In this document: one piece after another, positions 6,439 through 12,301 of the stretch
How the letters are laid out: each line of letters begins with the position of its first letter
How positions within the stretch are numbered: position 1 is the first letter of the stretch
DNA from: Thermoleophilia bacterium
GTDB taxonomy: Bacteria; Actinomycetota; Thermoleophilia; Gaiellales; F1-60-MAGs149
DNA: 12,301 nucleotides
Direction of reading: 5' to 3'
Assembly (NCBI GenBank): GCA_016462095.1
Contig: JAEMTW010000034.1
Coordinates: forward strand, 1-12,301
Translations under genes and position numbers: made by a program
Notes under the pieces: generated by a model
The model's input: the letters and a program-made list of their open reading frames with translations, nothing else
Databases searched by the model: none
Told to the model about the DNA's origin: nothing

Positions 6439-7152
6439 ATGTCTACCTTGTTGCCGCCACCGAAGGAAATCGCGATGATGCCCGTCGACTGGGTCGAGGA
6501 GCGATCCGGTGCGATCTCGTTCGGCAAGTTCATGCTGTTCCGCAACGTCCCGAAAGACATCTCCTGGCTGCAGACGCTCGGCTCGGCGCTGATCACCGTC
6601 TTCATCTTGCAAGCCACGACCGGCATTATTCTGGCGATGTACTACCAGCCAACTCCGGACACCGCGTGGATGACAATCCAGTGGATCACCAACGAGGCCA
6701 CGCTCGGTTGGCTCGTGCGCGGAATGCACAAGTGGGGTTCGTCCGTCATGGTGGTGCTGCTCTTCCTGCACATGGGACGCACGTTCCTCTTCGGTGCCTA
6801 TAAATATCCGCGCGAAATGACGTGGATCACGGGCGCGATCATCTTCATCCTCGTGATGGGCATGTCGTTTACCGGCTACCTGCTGGTGTTCGACGAGCGC
6901 GCCTATTGGGCCACGATCGTCGGCGTCAACATCAACGGCACGGCGCCGATTCTCGGGCCGGCACTCTCGTACGTCCTGATGGTGGGCCCAGAAATCGGCA
7001 CCAATACGCTGTCGCGCTTCTACTCGCTGCACATGCTGGTGTTGCCAAGCGCGATTGGCGGCCTGATCTTCTTGCACATGCTGCTTGTCGTTCGACTCGG
7101 TGTGACTTCGCCGCCCTGGTCGCGCATGGAGCCAACGGAGGGTGACGTCTAA
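6439..7152 (+). CDS. qcrB: Cytochrome b6-type subunit of menaquinol:cytochrome c reductase
   Basis: This is the N-terminal, four-helix half of a split cytochrome b, the membrane subunit binding the two b haems. In 237 residues the ligand pairs are His97/His111 (spacing H-x13-H) and His198/His213 (H-x14-H). The extra residue in the second pair is the b6f and Firmicute pattern; mitochondrial-type cytochrome b has x13 in both. SFTGYLLVFDERAYWA (143-158) resembles the conserved region near Qo. The protein contains no cysteine at all, so the covalent haem ci of b6f and Bacillus-type enzymes cannot be attached here. The ATG at 6439 has AGGA seven bases upstream; the open frame begins at 6400, but that part overlaps the Rieske gene and lacks family similarity. 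The stop overlaps the qcrC start by one base (TAATG). Confidence 0.95.
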   Translation: MSTLLPPPKEIAMMPVDWVEERSGAISFGKFMLFRNVPKDISWLQTLGSALITVFILQATTGIILAMYYQPTPDTAWMTIQWITNEATLGWLVRGMHKWGSSVMVVLLFLHMGRTFLFGAYKYPREMTWITGAIIFILVMGMSFTGYLLVFDERAYWATIVGVNINGTAPILGPALSYVLMVGPEIGTNTLSRFYSLHMLVLPSAIGGLIFLHMLLVVRLGVTSPPWSRMEPTEGDV

Positions 7153-8024
7153 TGCCACGTCTCACTGCACGCGAACGTCGCGAGGGGTATCAGCGCGAGT
7201 ACGCCTTCCAGCAGCGCCATGGCAAGCCGTTTTTCCCGCACGTCGTCTTCCACGACACGATCGTCAGCCTGATCGTCGTGGCCCTGATTATGGGGCTCTC
7301 GGTTCTCTGGTACGTGCAGTTTGGGGCGATCCCAACTGATCCAATGGCCGAGCGCACCGGCGGTCTGCTCGGACCTGCCTACGAGGCGAAAGCCGACCCG
7401 GGTGTGCTGGGCTACCACCCGCAGCCTGACTGGTACTTCTTCTTCCTCTTCGAGCTGCTGCGTATCTTCAAGACGCCGCAGTTGCTGATCGTCGGCACGA
7501 TCATCATCCCGACGATCTGGATGGTGCTCTTGATCGGCTGGCCGTTCATCGACCGTAATCCCGATCGTCGGCTCTCGCGCCGCCCGATTGCGCTTGCGAT
7601 CGGCGTGATGGTTCCGATCGTCTTGTTGACGTTGACGTTCTACGGGTCGAAGGTTCCAGCCGAGGGTGGTGCGGCGTCAACTGAGCCGGGAGCAGCCGCC
7701 TTTGCGGCCGGTGCCTGTTCGACGTGTCACGTGCTCGCTAACGCAGGTACTGCTGGCAACGTTGGACCAGTGCTCGATGAGGCGAAGCCAGACTACGCGA
7801 CGGCGTTAGCGCTGATCACGAACGGCCAGGGCGCAATGCCGTCCTTCAAGGCGACGTACACGGAGGACGAGATCTCTTGTCTCGCCGGATATGTCGCAAC
7901 GTGGTCGGCTGCGGTTGGGACGACGCCAGGCCCGGGTGCGGCCACCGCCAAGGACTATCCGGCCTCGTGCGAGAAGGCGGGCGGATTGTTCGCCGGCACC
8001 GTCTCGAGTGCGTCCGGTCCATAG
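7152..8024 (+). CDS. qcrC: Subunit IV-like cytochrome b C-terminal half fused to monohaem cytochrome c
   Basis: This 290-residue fusion joins the second half of a split cytochrome b to its electron acceptor, as in Bacillus QcrC. Helices lie at about 35-57, 108-131 and 145-164. HPQPDWYFFFLFELLR (89-104) holds the Qo motif, PDWY instead of the commoner PEWY. A roughly 20-residue Ala/Gly/Glu linker follows the third helix. The outside-facing cytochrome c domain has CSTCH (189-193) with His193 as haem ligand and GQGAMPSF (225-232) with Met229 as the probable sixth ligand. Two further cysteines, Cys243 and Cys273, are not part of the haem site and may form a disulfide that pins the Pro/Gly/Ala-rich tail (inference). 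A strong Shine-Dalgarno, GGAGGGTGA, precedes the ATG. With QcrA and QcrB it passes electrons from menaquinol to a downstream cytochrome c oxidase not in this window. Confidence 0.94.
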   Translation: MPRLTARERREGYQREYAFQQRHGKPFFPHVVFHDTIVSLIVVALIMGLSVLWYVQFGAIPTDPMAERTGGLLGPAYEAKADPGVLGYHPQPDWYFFFLFELLRIFKTPQLLIVGTIIIPTIWMVLLIGWPFIDRNPDRRLSRRPIALAIGVMVPIVLLTLTFYGSKVPAEGGAASTEPGAAAFAAGACSTCHVLANAGTAGNVGPVLDEAKPDYATALALITNGQGAMPSFKATYTEDEISCLAGYVATWSAAVGTTPGPGAATAKDYPASCEKAGGLFAGTVSSASGP

Positions 8025-8221
8025 CCCAGACGAAGACACGTTTTTGATGGTGGCGACGGCCGGGTGGCAACACTTGGCCGTTCGTCGTTTACGGGTGGCG
8101 AGCGCGGTTCTCGGGAGCGTTGGTCAGAGTGCGGAGCATCCGCAGGGCGGCGGGTCGCGAATCACCTAGCGGGGCAAACCCCCGTACTGTCGTATCCTGC
8201 ACGCAACGCCCGTTACTGACT
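8025..8221 (+). other. Intergenic spacer with small hairpins, leader of the ubiX operon
   Basis: The 197 bases between qcrC and ubiX hold an imperfect hairpin around CGGCC (8057-8061) and GGCCG (8076-8080), a stem TGCGG/CCGCA with a five-base loop (8130-8144), and CGGGG/CCCCG with a five-base loop (8170-8184). None is followed by a T-run. A -10 candidate TATCCT (8193-8198) lies 23 bases before ubiX, with TACTGT (8185-8190) as an alternative. The last hairpin sits where a -35 would be and could be a regulator site. A 40-codon frame (8047-8169) shows no recognisable protein. I see no tRNA. Confidence 0.4.
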
Positions 8222-8818
8222 ATGCGAGTCTTCCTCGGAATCACTGGCGCCTCTGGCGCACCGTATGCCGCCCGCGTTCTCGCGGGGTTGGCCGCCGCAG
8301 GGGCCGAGGTCGGCGTCTGTGCCTCGAAAGCAGCGGGCGAGGTGATCGCGTGGGAGGTCTATCGCGATCGTTCGATTCCTGGCCCCGACGCGATCCAGCG
8401 TCTGATCACGGAGTACGGCGGCGATAACACCACGCTCTACGGCGCCGAGGACTGGTTCTCTCCCTACGCCTCGGGTTCTGCCAAGGTCGATGCCTACGTG
8501 ATCTGCCCCTGCTCGATGGCGACGTGCGGCACGATCGCCTCCACGAGCCAGGCCAACCTCATTCACCGTGCCGCGGGCGTGGCTCTGAAGGAGCGGCGCA
8601 AGCTGATCCTCGTACCGCGCGAGTCGCCGCTGTCGCTGCTCCACCTGCGCACCCTGACGACGCTCGCCGAGGCCGGCGCGATCATCGCTCCCGCGATGCC
8701 AGTCTTTTACACGCACCCCGATACGCTCACGGACGCGATCGATTTCGTCGCGGGTCGCGTGCTCGATCTCTGCGGTATCGACAACGAACTCTTGCCACGC
8801 TGGGGCGCTGACGCATGA
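8222..8818 (+). CDS. ubiX: Flavin prenyltransferase UbiX (MqnM-like)
   Basis: UbiX joins a dimethylallyl unit to FMN, making the prenylated FMN cofactor required by UbiD. The 198 residues are full length. The flavin-binding N-terminus GITGASGAPYAARVL (6-20) is canonical, followed by CPCSMAT (95-101), ANLIHRAAGVALKERR (111-126) and VPRESPLSLLH (131-141), which contribute to the FMN and prenyl-phosphate sites. The ATG at 8222 lies directly on the conserved MRVFLGITG; a 34-codon in-frame extension upstream has no homology and is rejected. No Shine-Dalgarno is evident. The stop overlaps the menG start (ATGA). Its position at the head of a menaquinone gene run, with ubiD about 3 kb upstream, argues that the pair serves menaquinone synthesis, the role proposed for MqnM/MqnL. 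Confidence 0.95.
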   Translation: MRVFLGITGASGAPYAARVLAGLAAAGAEVGVCASKAAGEVIAWEVYRDRSIPGPDAIQRLITEYGGDNTTLYGAEDWFSPYASGSAKVDAYVICPCSMATCGTIASTSQANLIHRAAGVALKERRKLILVPRESPLSLLHLRTLTTLAEAGAIIAPAMPVFYTHPDTLTDAIDFVAGRVLDLCGIDNELLPRWGADA

Positions 8819-9570
8819 GCGATGACAATCTCCCCGTCAAGTACAGCGCCGAAGCGGGCACGCTGCCTCCCGAGCGCGTGCAGGCGATGTTCGATCGGAT
8901 CGCCCGTCCCTATGACGCGATGAATCGCGTCATGACGGGTGGGCTTGACGTGCGCTGGCGTCGCCTCGCAGCCGAAGCGACCGAGGTTGGCGCGGGTGCC
9001 AGCGTGCTCGACTGCTGCTGCGGCACAGCCGACCTAACGCTCGAGCTCGCCAAGCGCGTCGGCCAGAGCGGTGAGGTGGTTGGGCTCGACTTTGCAGAGC
9101 GCATGCTCGATCGTGGGCGCCTCAAGATTGCCAAGCGCGGCGTCGACCAGGCCACGCTGATCCACGGCGATGCGCTGGACCTGCCCTTCGAAGACGACCG
9201 CTTCGCAGCAGCGACGGTGGCCTTTGGCATTCGCAATGTCGCTGACCTTGGGCTCGGCTTTCGCGAGCTCGTCCGTGTCGTCCGACCGGGCGGCAAGGTT
9301 GTCTGCCTCGAGATCACCACGCCCGAGTCTGGTGTCGTCTCGAAGTTCCATTCGCTCTGGTTCGATCGCCTCGTTCCCGGCGTGGGGCGGCTCGTCGACA
9401 AGGGAAACGCGGCCTACACCTATCTGCCCGCGTCGGTCAAGCGCTTTCCGGGTACCACGAGCCTCGCACACGTGATGTACGAGGCCGGCCTCGACGACGT
9501 GCGCTTCCGGACCCTCGGCGGTGGCATCGTGGCGCTGCACGTCGGCACGGTGCGACGGAGCGCCGCATGA
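8815..9570 (+). CDS. menG: Demethylmenaquinone methyltransferase (MenG/UbiE)
   Basis: This enzyme transfers the methyl group of S-adenosylmethionine to the naphthoquinone ring, the last step of menaquinone synthesis. It has 251 residues. The N-terminal RVQAMFDRIARPYDAMNRVM (21-40) is a UbiE family block. SAM-binding motif I reads VLDCCCGTADL (64-74), where homologues usually have GTGD and fewer cysteines. Further blocks are GLDFAERML (90-98), GDALDLPF (118-125), GFRELVRVVRPGGKVVCLE (148-166), YLPASVKRFP (203-212) and GGGIVALHVG (235-244). It is coupled to both neighbours by ATGA overlaps. No other quinone type is indicated, so demethylmenaquinone is the expected substrate. Confidence 0.94.
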   Translation: MSDDNLPVKYSAEAGTLPPERVQAMFDRIARPYDAMNRVMTGGLDVRWRRLAAEATEVGAGASVLDCCCGTADLTLELAKRVGQSGEVVGLDFAERMLDRGRLKIAKRGVDQATLIHGDALDLPFEDDRFAAATVAFGIRNVADLGLGFRELVRVVRPGGKVVCLEITTPESGVVSKFHSLWFDRLVPGVGRLVDKGNAAYTYLPASVKRFPGTTSLAHVMYEAGLDDVRFRTLGGGIVALHVGTVRRSAA

Positions 9571-10538
9571 GCACGCTCACCTACGCCGACCTGCTGGCCC
9601 TACCGGGTATCAGCGACTACCTGAAGCGAGTCGAGCAGCGCTTGGCAGACGATGTTGCGTGGGTTGGTGGCTCGACGGCAGCGACGGCAGCCGAGACGCT
9701 GGCGGCTGGTGGCAAGCGCCTACGCCCACTGTTGGTCCTGCTCTCGTCGCCCGCCGCGGGGCAGTCCGACGAGAACCTGATCCGGGCTGGCAGCGCTGTC
9801 GAGCTCGTACACATGGCCACGCTCGTGCACGACGACGTGCTCGACCACGCCTCGCTCCGCCGGGGACGTCCGACCGTGTGGGCGCAGCACGGCGATCTGA
9901 TCGCGGGTGCGACGGGCGATTTTCTGTTTGCGCGAGCGTTTGCAGTGCTCGCCGAGACCGACGACATCGACAGCCTCGTCTTGTTGGCCCAGGCTGCACT
10001 CGGTCTGTCGGAAGGCGAGGCTCTGCAGATGCTGCAGACGCGTCGTCCCGAGACGACGCCGGAGCAATACTTCGAGCGTTGCACGCTTAAGACGGGCCGT
10101 CTGTTCGCGGCAGCCTGCGGGCTTGGTGGTCGCCTCGGCGGTCTTGGCGATGCCGATGCCAAGGCGCTCGCCGAGTATGGGCGCCTGCTCGGGCTCGCCT
10201 TCCAAGTTGCCGATGACATCCTCGACTGTGACGGACTCTCCACCGTGACTGGCAAAGTGCTCGGCACGGACCTGATCGGCGGCACCGCAACGCTGCCGCT
10301 GCTCTATGCCGCACGCGTCGACACCGAGATTGCGGAGGCGTTGCGTCACGAGCCAGAGCCAGCAGCAGTGCTTTCACTCTTGGCTCGCGTCGGCGAATTG
10401 GGCGCGCTCGATGAGGCGCGCGACACGGCACGCGAGCTTGTTCGGACGGCCGAAGAGGCACTCGATCTGATCACCGGCGACCTCGACACGACACCCCTGC
10501 GGATGGTCGTCCGTGGTGTTGTCGACCGCGATACATAG
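9567..10538 (+). CDS. Trans-polyprenyl diphosphate synthase, long-chain, for the menaquinone side chain
   Basis: It condenses isopentenyl diphosphate units onto an allylic primer to build the isoprenoid tail of menaquinone. The 323 residues carry GGKRLRP (48-54), the first aspartate motif DDVLD (89-93) followed by RRG (98-100), GDFLFARAF (117-125), LKTGRLF (174-180), the second aspartate motif DDILD (216-220), and GKVLGTDLIGGTATLPLL (229-246). Both metal-binding motifs are intact, so it should be catalytically active. The residues four and five before the first motif are small (Thr85, Ala84), as in enzymes making long products; chain length (for example heptaprenyl to decaprenyl) cannot be read from the sequence. 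GGAG precedes the start by six bases and the ATG overlaps the menG stop. It may work alone or with the helical protein at 3244. Symbols in use for this family include hepT, ispB and hepB. Confidence 0.93.
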   Translation: MSTLTYADLLALPGISDYLKRVEQRLADDVAWVGGSTAATAAETLAAGGKRLRPLLVLLSSPAAGQSDENLIRAGSAVELVHMATLVHDDVLDHASLRRGRPTVWAQHGDLIAGATGDFLFARAFAVLAETDDIDSLVLLAQAALGLSEGEALQMLQTRRPETTPEQYFERCTLKTGRLFAAACGLGGRLGGLGDADAKALAEYGRLLGLAFQVADDILDCDGLSTVTGKVLGTDLIGGTATLPLLYAARVDTEIAEALRHEPEPAAVLSLLARVGELGALDEARDTARELVRTAEEALDLITGDLDTTPLRMVVRGVVDRDT

Positions 10539-10561
10539 AACACCACCGACGGGAATCTGGC

Positions 10562-11674
10562 ATGGCCACCATCACGCGCAATACGGAACTCCAGGAGATT
10601 CGCGAGAAGGTCGTCGCGGGCGAACGCCTCGATTTGGACGACGGCATCACGCTGCTCGAGTCGCACGACGTGCTCGAGCTTGGCGCTCTGGCCGATCTCG
10701 CACGCCGTCAGCGCGGCGGTACCGACGATGTCTTCTTCGTCAATAACCTGTACCTCAACTACACGACGATTTGCCGGGTCAAGTGCAAGTTCTGTGCCTT
10801 TGCCCGCACGTCGAAGCAGGCCGACGCAGTCATGTGGGACATCGACGACCTCGTCGCGCACGCCCAAGAGGTGCGTTCGACGCAGGACTTCACCGAGATC
10901 CACATGGTCGGTGGCGAGAATCCCCACCTCGATTTCCAGTACTACGTCGACATCACCGCGGCCCTCAAGAAGGGCCTGCCGGGCGTCGACCTCAAGCTTT
11001 TCACGGCCTCCGAGATTCATCACATGACGCGCACCTCCGACCTTAACCACGAGGAGGTGCTGCGCGCACTGATCGACGCTGGTCTCGACACGCTGCCTGG
11101 TGGTGGCGCCGAGGTCTTCTCGCCGCGTGTGCGCAAGATCATCGCGCCGGGCAAGGAGCCGGGGGCACAGTGGCTCGAGACGCATCGCATCGCGCACGGC
11201 CTGGGCCTCAAGACGCATTGCACGATGCTGTACAACCACGTGGAGACGTACGAGGAGCGCATCGAGCACCTGCTGTCGCTGCGCGAATTGCAGGACGAGA
11301 CGGGGGGCTTCATGGCCTTTATCCCGCTGCCGTTCCACCCGCAGAACACGGTCTTCGAGCGCCGCGGCTGGAAGTTCTCGACGGGCCAGGACGACCTCAA
11401 GATGATCGCTGTCTCGCGCCTAATGCTCGACAACATCGAGCACGTCAAGGCGTACTGGATCATGATCTCCACGCCGCTCGCCCAGGTTGGTCTCTCCTTC
11501 GGAGCCAATGACATTCAGGGTACCGTCGTCGAAGAGAAGATCGCCCACGCCGCCGGTGCTGTGACGCCGACGGAAGAGAAGGTCGCCGACCTCGTCCGCG
11601 TCATTCAGGAGGCCGGCAAGGTTCCCGTTCAGCGCGACACGTTCTACAACGAGTTGCGGCGGTGGGATCGGTGA
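10562..11674 (+). CDS. mqnE: Aminofutalosine synthase MqnE (radical SAM)
   Basis: MqnE adds the enolpyruvyl ether product of MqnA to S-adenosylmethionine by radical chemistry, giving 6-amino-6-deoxyfutalosine in the futalosine menaquinone pathway. The 370 residues show the iron-sulfur motif ICRVKCKFCAF (70-80: Cys71, Cys75, Cys78), preceded by NYTTI. FTEIHMVGGENPHLDF (110-125), FTASEIHHMTRTS (147-159), AGLDTLPGGGAEVF (173-186), VETYEERIEHLLSLRELQDE (227-246) and LSFGANDIQGTVVEEKI (311-327) are the MqnE pattern. The related MqnC has a differently arranged core and is less likely. The start ATG lies 23 bases after the polyprenyl synthase stop, with GGGA upstream. The stop overlaps mqnA (GTGA), the enzyme of the preceding step. 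Confidence 0.95.
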   Translation: MATITRNTELQEIREKVVAGERLDLDDGITLLESHDVLELGALADLARRQRGGTDDVFFVNNLYLNYTTICRVKCKFCAFARTSKQADAVMWDIDDLVAHAQEVRSTQDFTEIHMVGGENPHLDFQYYVDITAALKKGLPGVDLKLFTASEIHHMTRTSDLNHEEVLRALIDAGLDTLPGGGAEVFSPRVRKIIAPGKEPGAQWLETHRIAHGLGLKTHCTMLYNHVETYEERIEHLLSLRELQDETGGFMAFIPLPFHPQNTVFERRGWKFSTGQDDLKMIAVSRLMLDNIEHVKAYWIMISTPLAQVGLSFGANDIQGTVVEEKIAHAAGAVTPTEEKVADLVRVIQEAGKVPVQRDTFYNELRRWDR

Positions 11675-12301
11675 ATCCCCTGCGCGTCGGCCGGGTAGAT
11701 TTCATTAATACCTTCCCGCTGGCGTGGTCGCTCGAGCACCGACTCGAGCCGGGCACGATCGAAGAAACGCGCGCTGTGCCCACGCGCCTCAACGAATTGC
11801 TTGCGGCGGGCGCGTTGGATGTCGCCAACGTCTCCAGCATTGCCTACGCGCACAATGCGGCGGACTGGGTCTTGCTGCCTTCGATTTGTATTGCCTCCGA
11901 GGGGGAGGTCGACTCGGTCAATCTCGTCACGAACGTCCCGCTGCCAGCGATCACCTCGATTGCCGTCACCGCCAAGAGCGCGGCGTCGGTTGCGCTCGTA
12001 CGGGTGTTGTTCCCGAACGCGGAGATTCGTGCCGAGGGTCTGCCGGCGGACGCGACGCTTTTGATCGGGGACGAGGCTCTGCGCTCGGCCATCGAAGACC
12101 CAACGCCGCACCACGATCTCGGTGAGCTCTGGCTTGAGCGCACCGGGCTCCCGATGGTGTTCGCTGTCTGGGCTGCTCGGCGAACCGTTGCCGTCGAACG
12201 CCTACTCGCCCTCGACCACGCGCTCGCCTCGGCTGTTGCCGATGCTTCGGAGCACGCGGCACTGGTCGCCGAGGCCGCTGCTGAGCGTTACGGCTTCCCT
12301 G
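11671..12301 (+). CDS. mqnA: Chorismate dehydratase MqnA (cut by right edge)
   Basis: MqnA dehydrates chorismate to 3-enolpyruvylbenzoate, the first step of the futalosine pathway. The start is a GTG overlapping the mqnE stop, with GGTGGGA upstream. The 210 visible residues cover most of a protein usually near 270-290 residues; the C-terminus is outside the window. Family blocks are LRVGRVDFINTFPL (4-17), DVANVSSIAYA (50-60), LLIGDEAL (130-137) and DLGELWLERTGLPMVFAVWA (149-168). The fold is a periplasmic-binding-protein-like two-lobed structure acting in the cytoplasm; no signal peptide is visible. Paired with mqnE, it shows that this organism uses futalosine rather than the classical MenFDHCEB route. 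Confidence 0.94.
   Translation, partial: MNPLRVGRVDFINTFPLAWSLEHRLEPGTIEETRAVPTRLNELLAAGALDVANVSSIAYAHNAADWVLLPSICIASEGEVDSVNLVTNVPLPAITSIAVTAKSAASVALVRVLFPNAEIRAEGLPADATLLIGDEALRSAIEDPTPHHDLGELWLERTGLPMVFAVWAARRTVAVERLLALDHALASAVADASEHAALVAEAAAERYGFP

Noticed and set aside
8047..8169. Possible 40-residue small protein in the qcrC-ubiX spacer
   Set aside because: No Shine-Dalgarno, no recognisable feature, and codon use unlike the neighbours; open frames of this size are expected by chance at this GC.
8108..8184. tRNA-like stretch (TGGTCAGAGTG followed by a stem and GGGTCGCGAATC)
   Set aside because: The central stem leaves a five-base loop, a seven-base loop would lack U33, the T-arm does not pair, and there is no acceptor stem.
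8120..8221. 34-codon upstream extension of ubiX
   Set aside because: The conserved flavin-binding start follows directly after the ATG at 8222; the extension includes the hairpins and the -10 candidates.

Overview
The window comes from a GC-rich bacterium with strong C/G third-position bias, GTG starts, stop-start overlaps and several genes lacking a Shine-Dalgarno. The gene content is a futalosine-type menaquinone pathway, a split b6-type cytochrome b with a one-TM Rieske protein, and a subunit IV-cytochrome c fusion. This fits a deep-branching Gram-positive lineage; my best guess is an actinobacterium of the Thermoleophilia type. That placement is an inference from gene style, not from a marker gene.

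Layout. Positions 1-998 (minus strand) hold most of moeA, a molybdopterin molybdenumtransferase cut by the left edge. Reading divergently from it is a membrane-anchored pseudokinase (1085-2197). Then comes a compact set: hemB (2282-3256), a small helical protein overlapping its end (3244-3792), and ubiD, which overlaps that by four bases (3789-5243). A free-standing msrB follows (5297-5716). A recognisable promoter precedes the three-gene quinol:cytochrome c oxidoreductase operon: Rieske qcrA (5804-6424), b6-type qcrB (6439-7152) and qcrC (7152-8024), which is subunit IV fused to a monohaem cytochrome c. After a 197-base gap with small hairpins comes a tightly coupled run: ubiX (8222-8818), menG/ubiE (8815-9570), a trans-polyprenyl diphosphate synthase (9567-10538), mqnE (10562-11674) and mqnA (11671 to the right edge).

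How they fit together. MqnA and MqnE make the first dedicated futalosine-pathway intermediates. The polyprenyl synthase makes the side chain. UbiX makes prenylated FMN for UbiD, which here probably decarboxylates a naphthoquinone intermediate rather than a benzoate. MenG does the final methylation. The finished menaquinol is oxidised by QcrABC, whose haems depend on HemB. So the window is essentially one respiratory unit (quinone, haem and quinol oxidase complex) with msrB inserted. The later futalosine enzymes (MqnB, MqnC, MqnD) and the MqnP-type prenyltransferase are not in the window.

No mobile element, CRISPR array, rRNA or convincing tRNA was found. The least expected items are the small protein between hemB and ubiD, which resembles a polyprenyl synthase core without its aspartate motifs; the pseudokinase with a repeat-containing acidic tail; and the cysteine-free cytochrome b.
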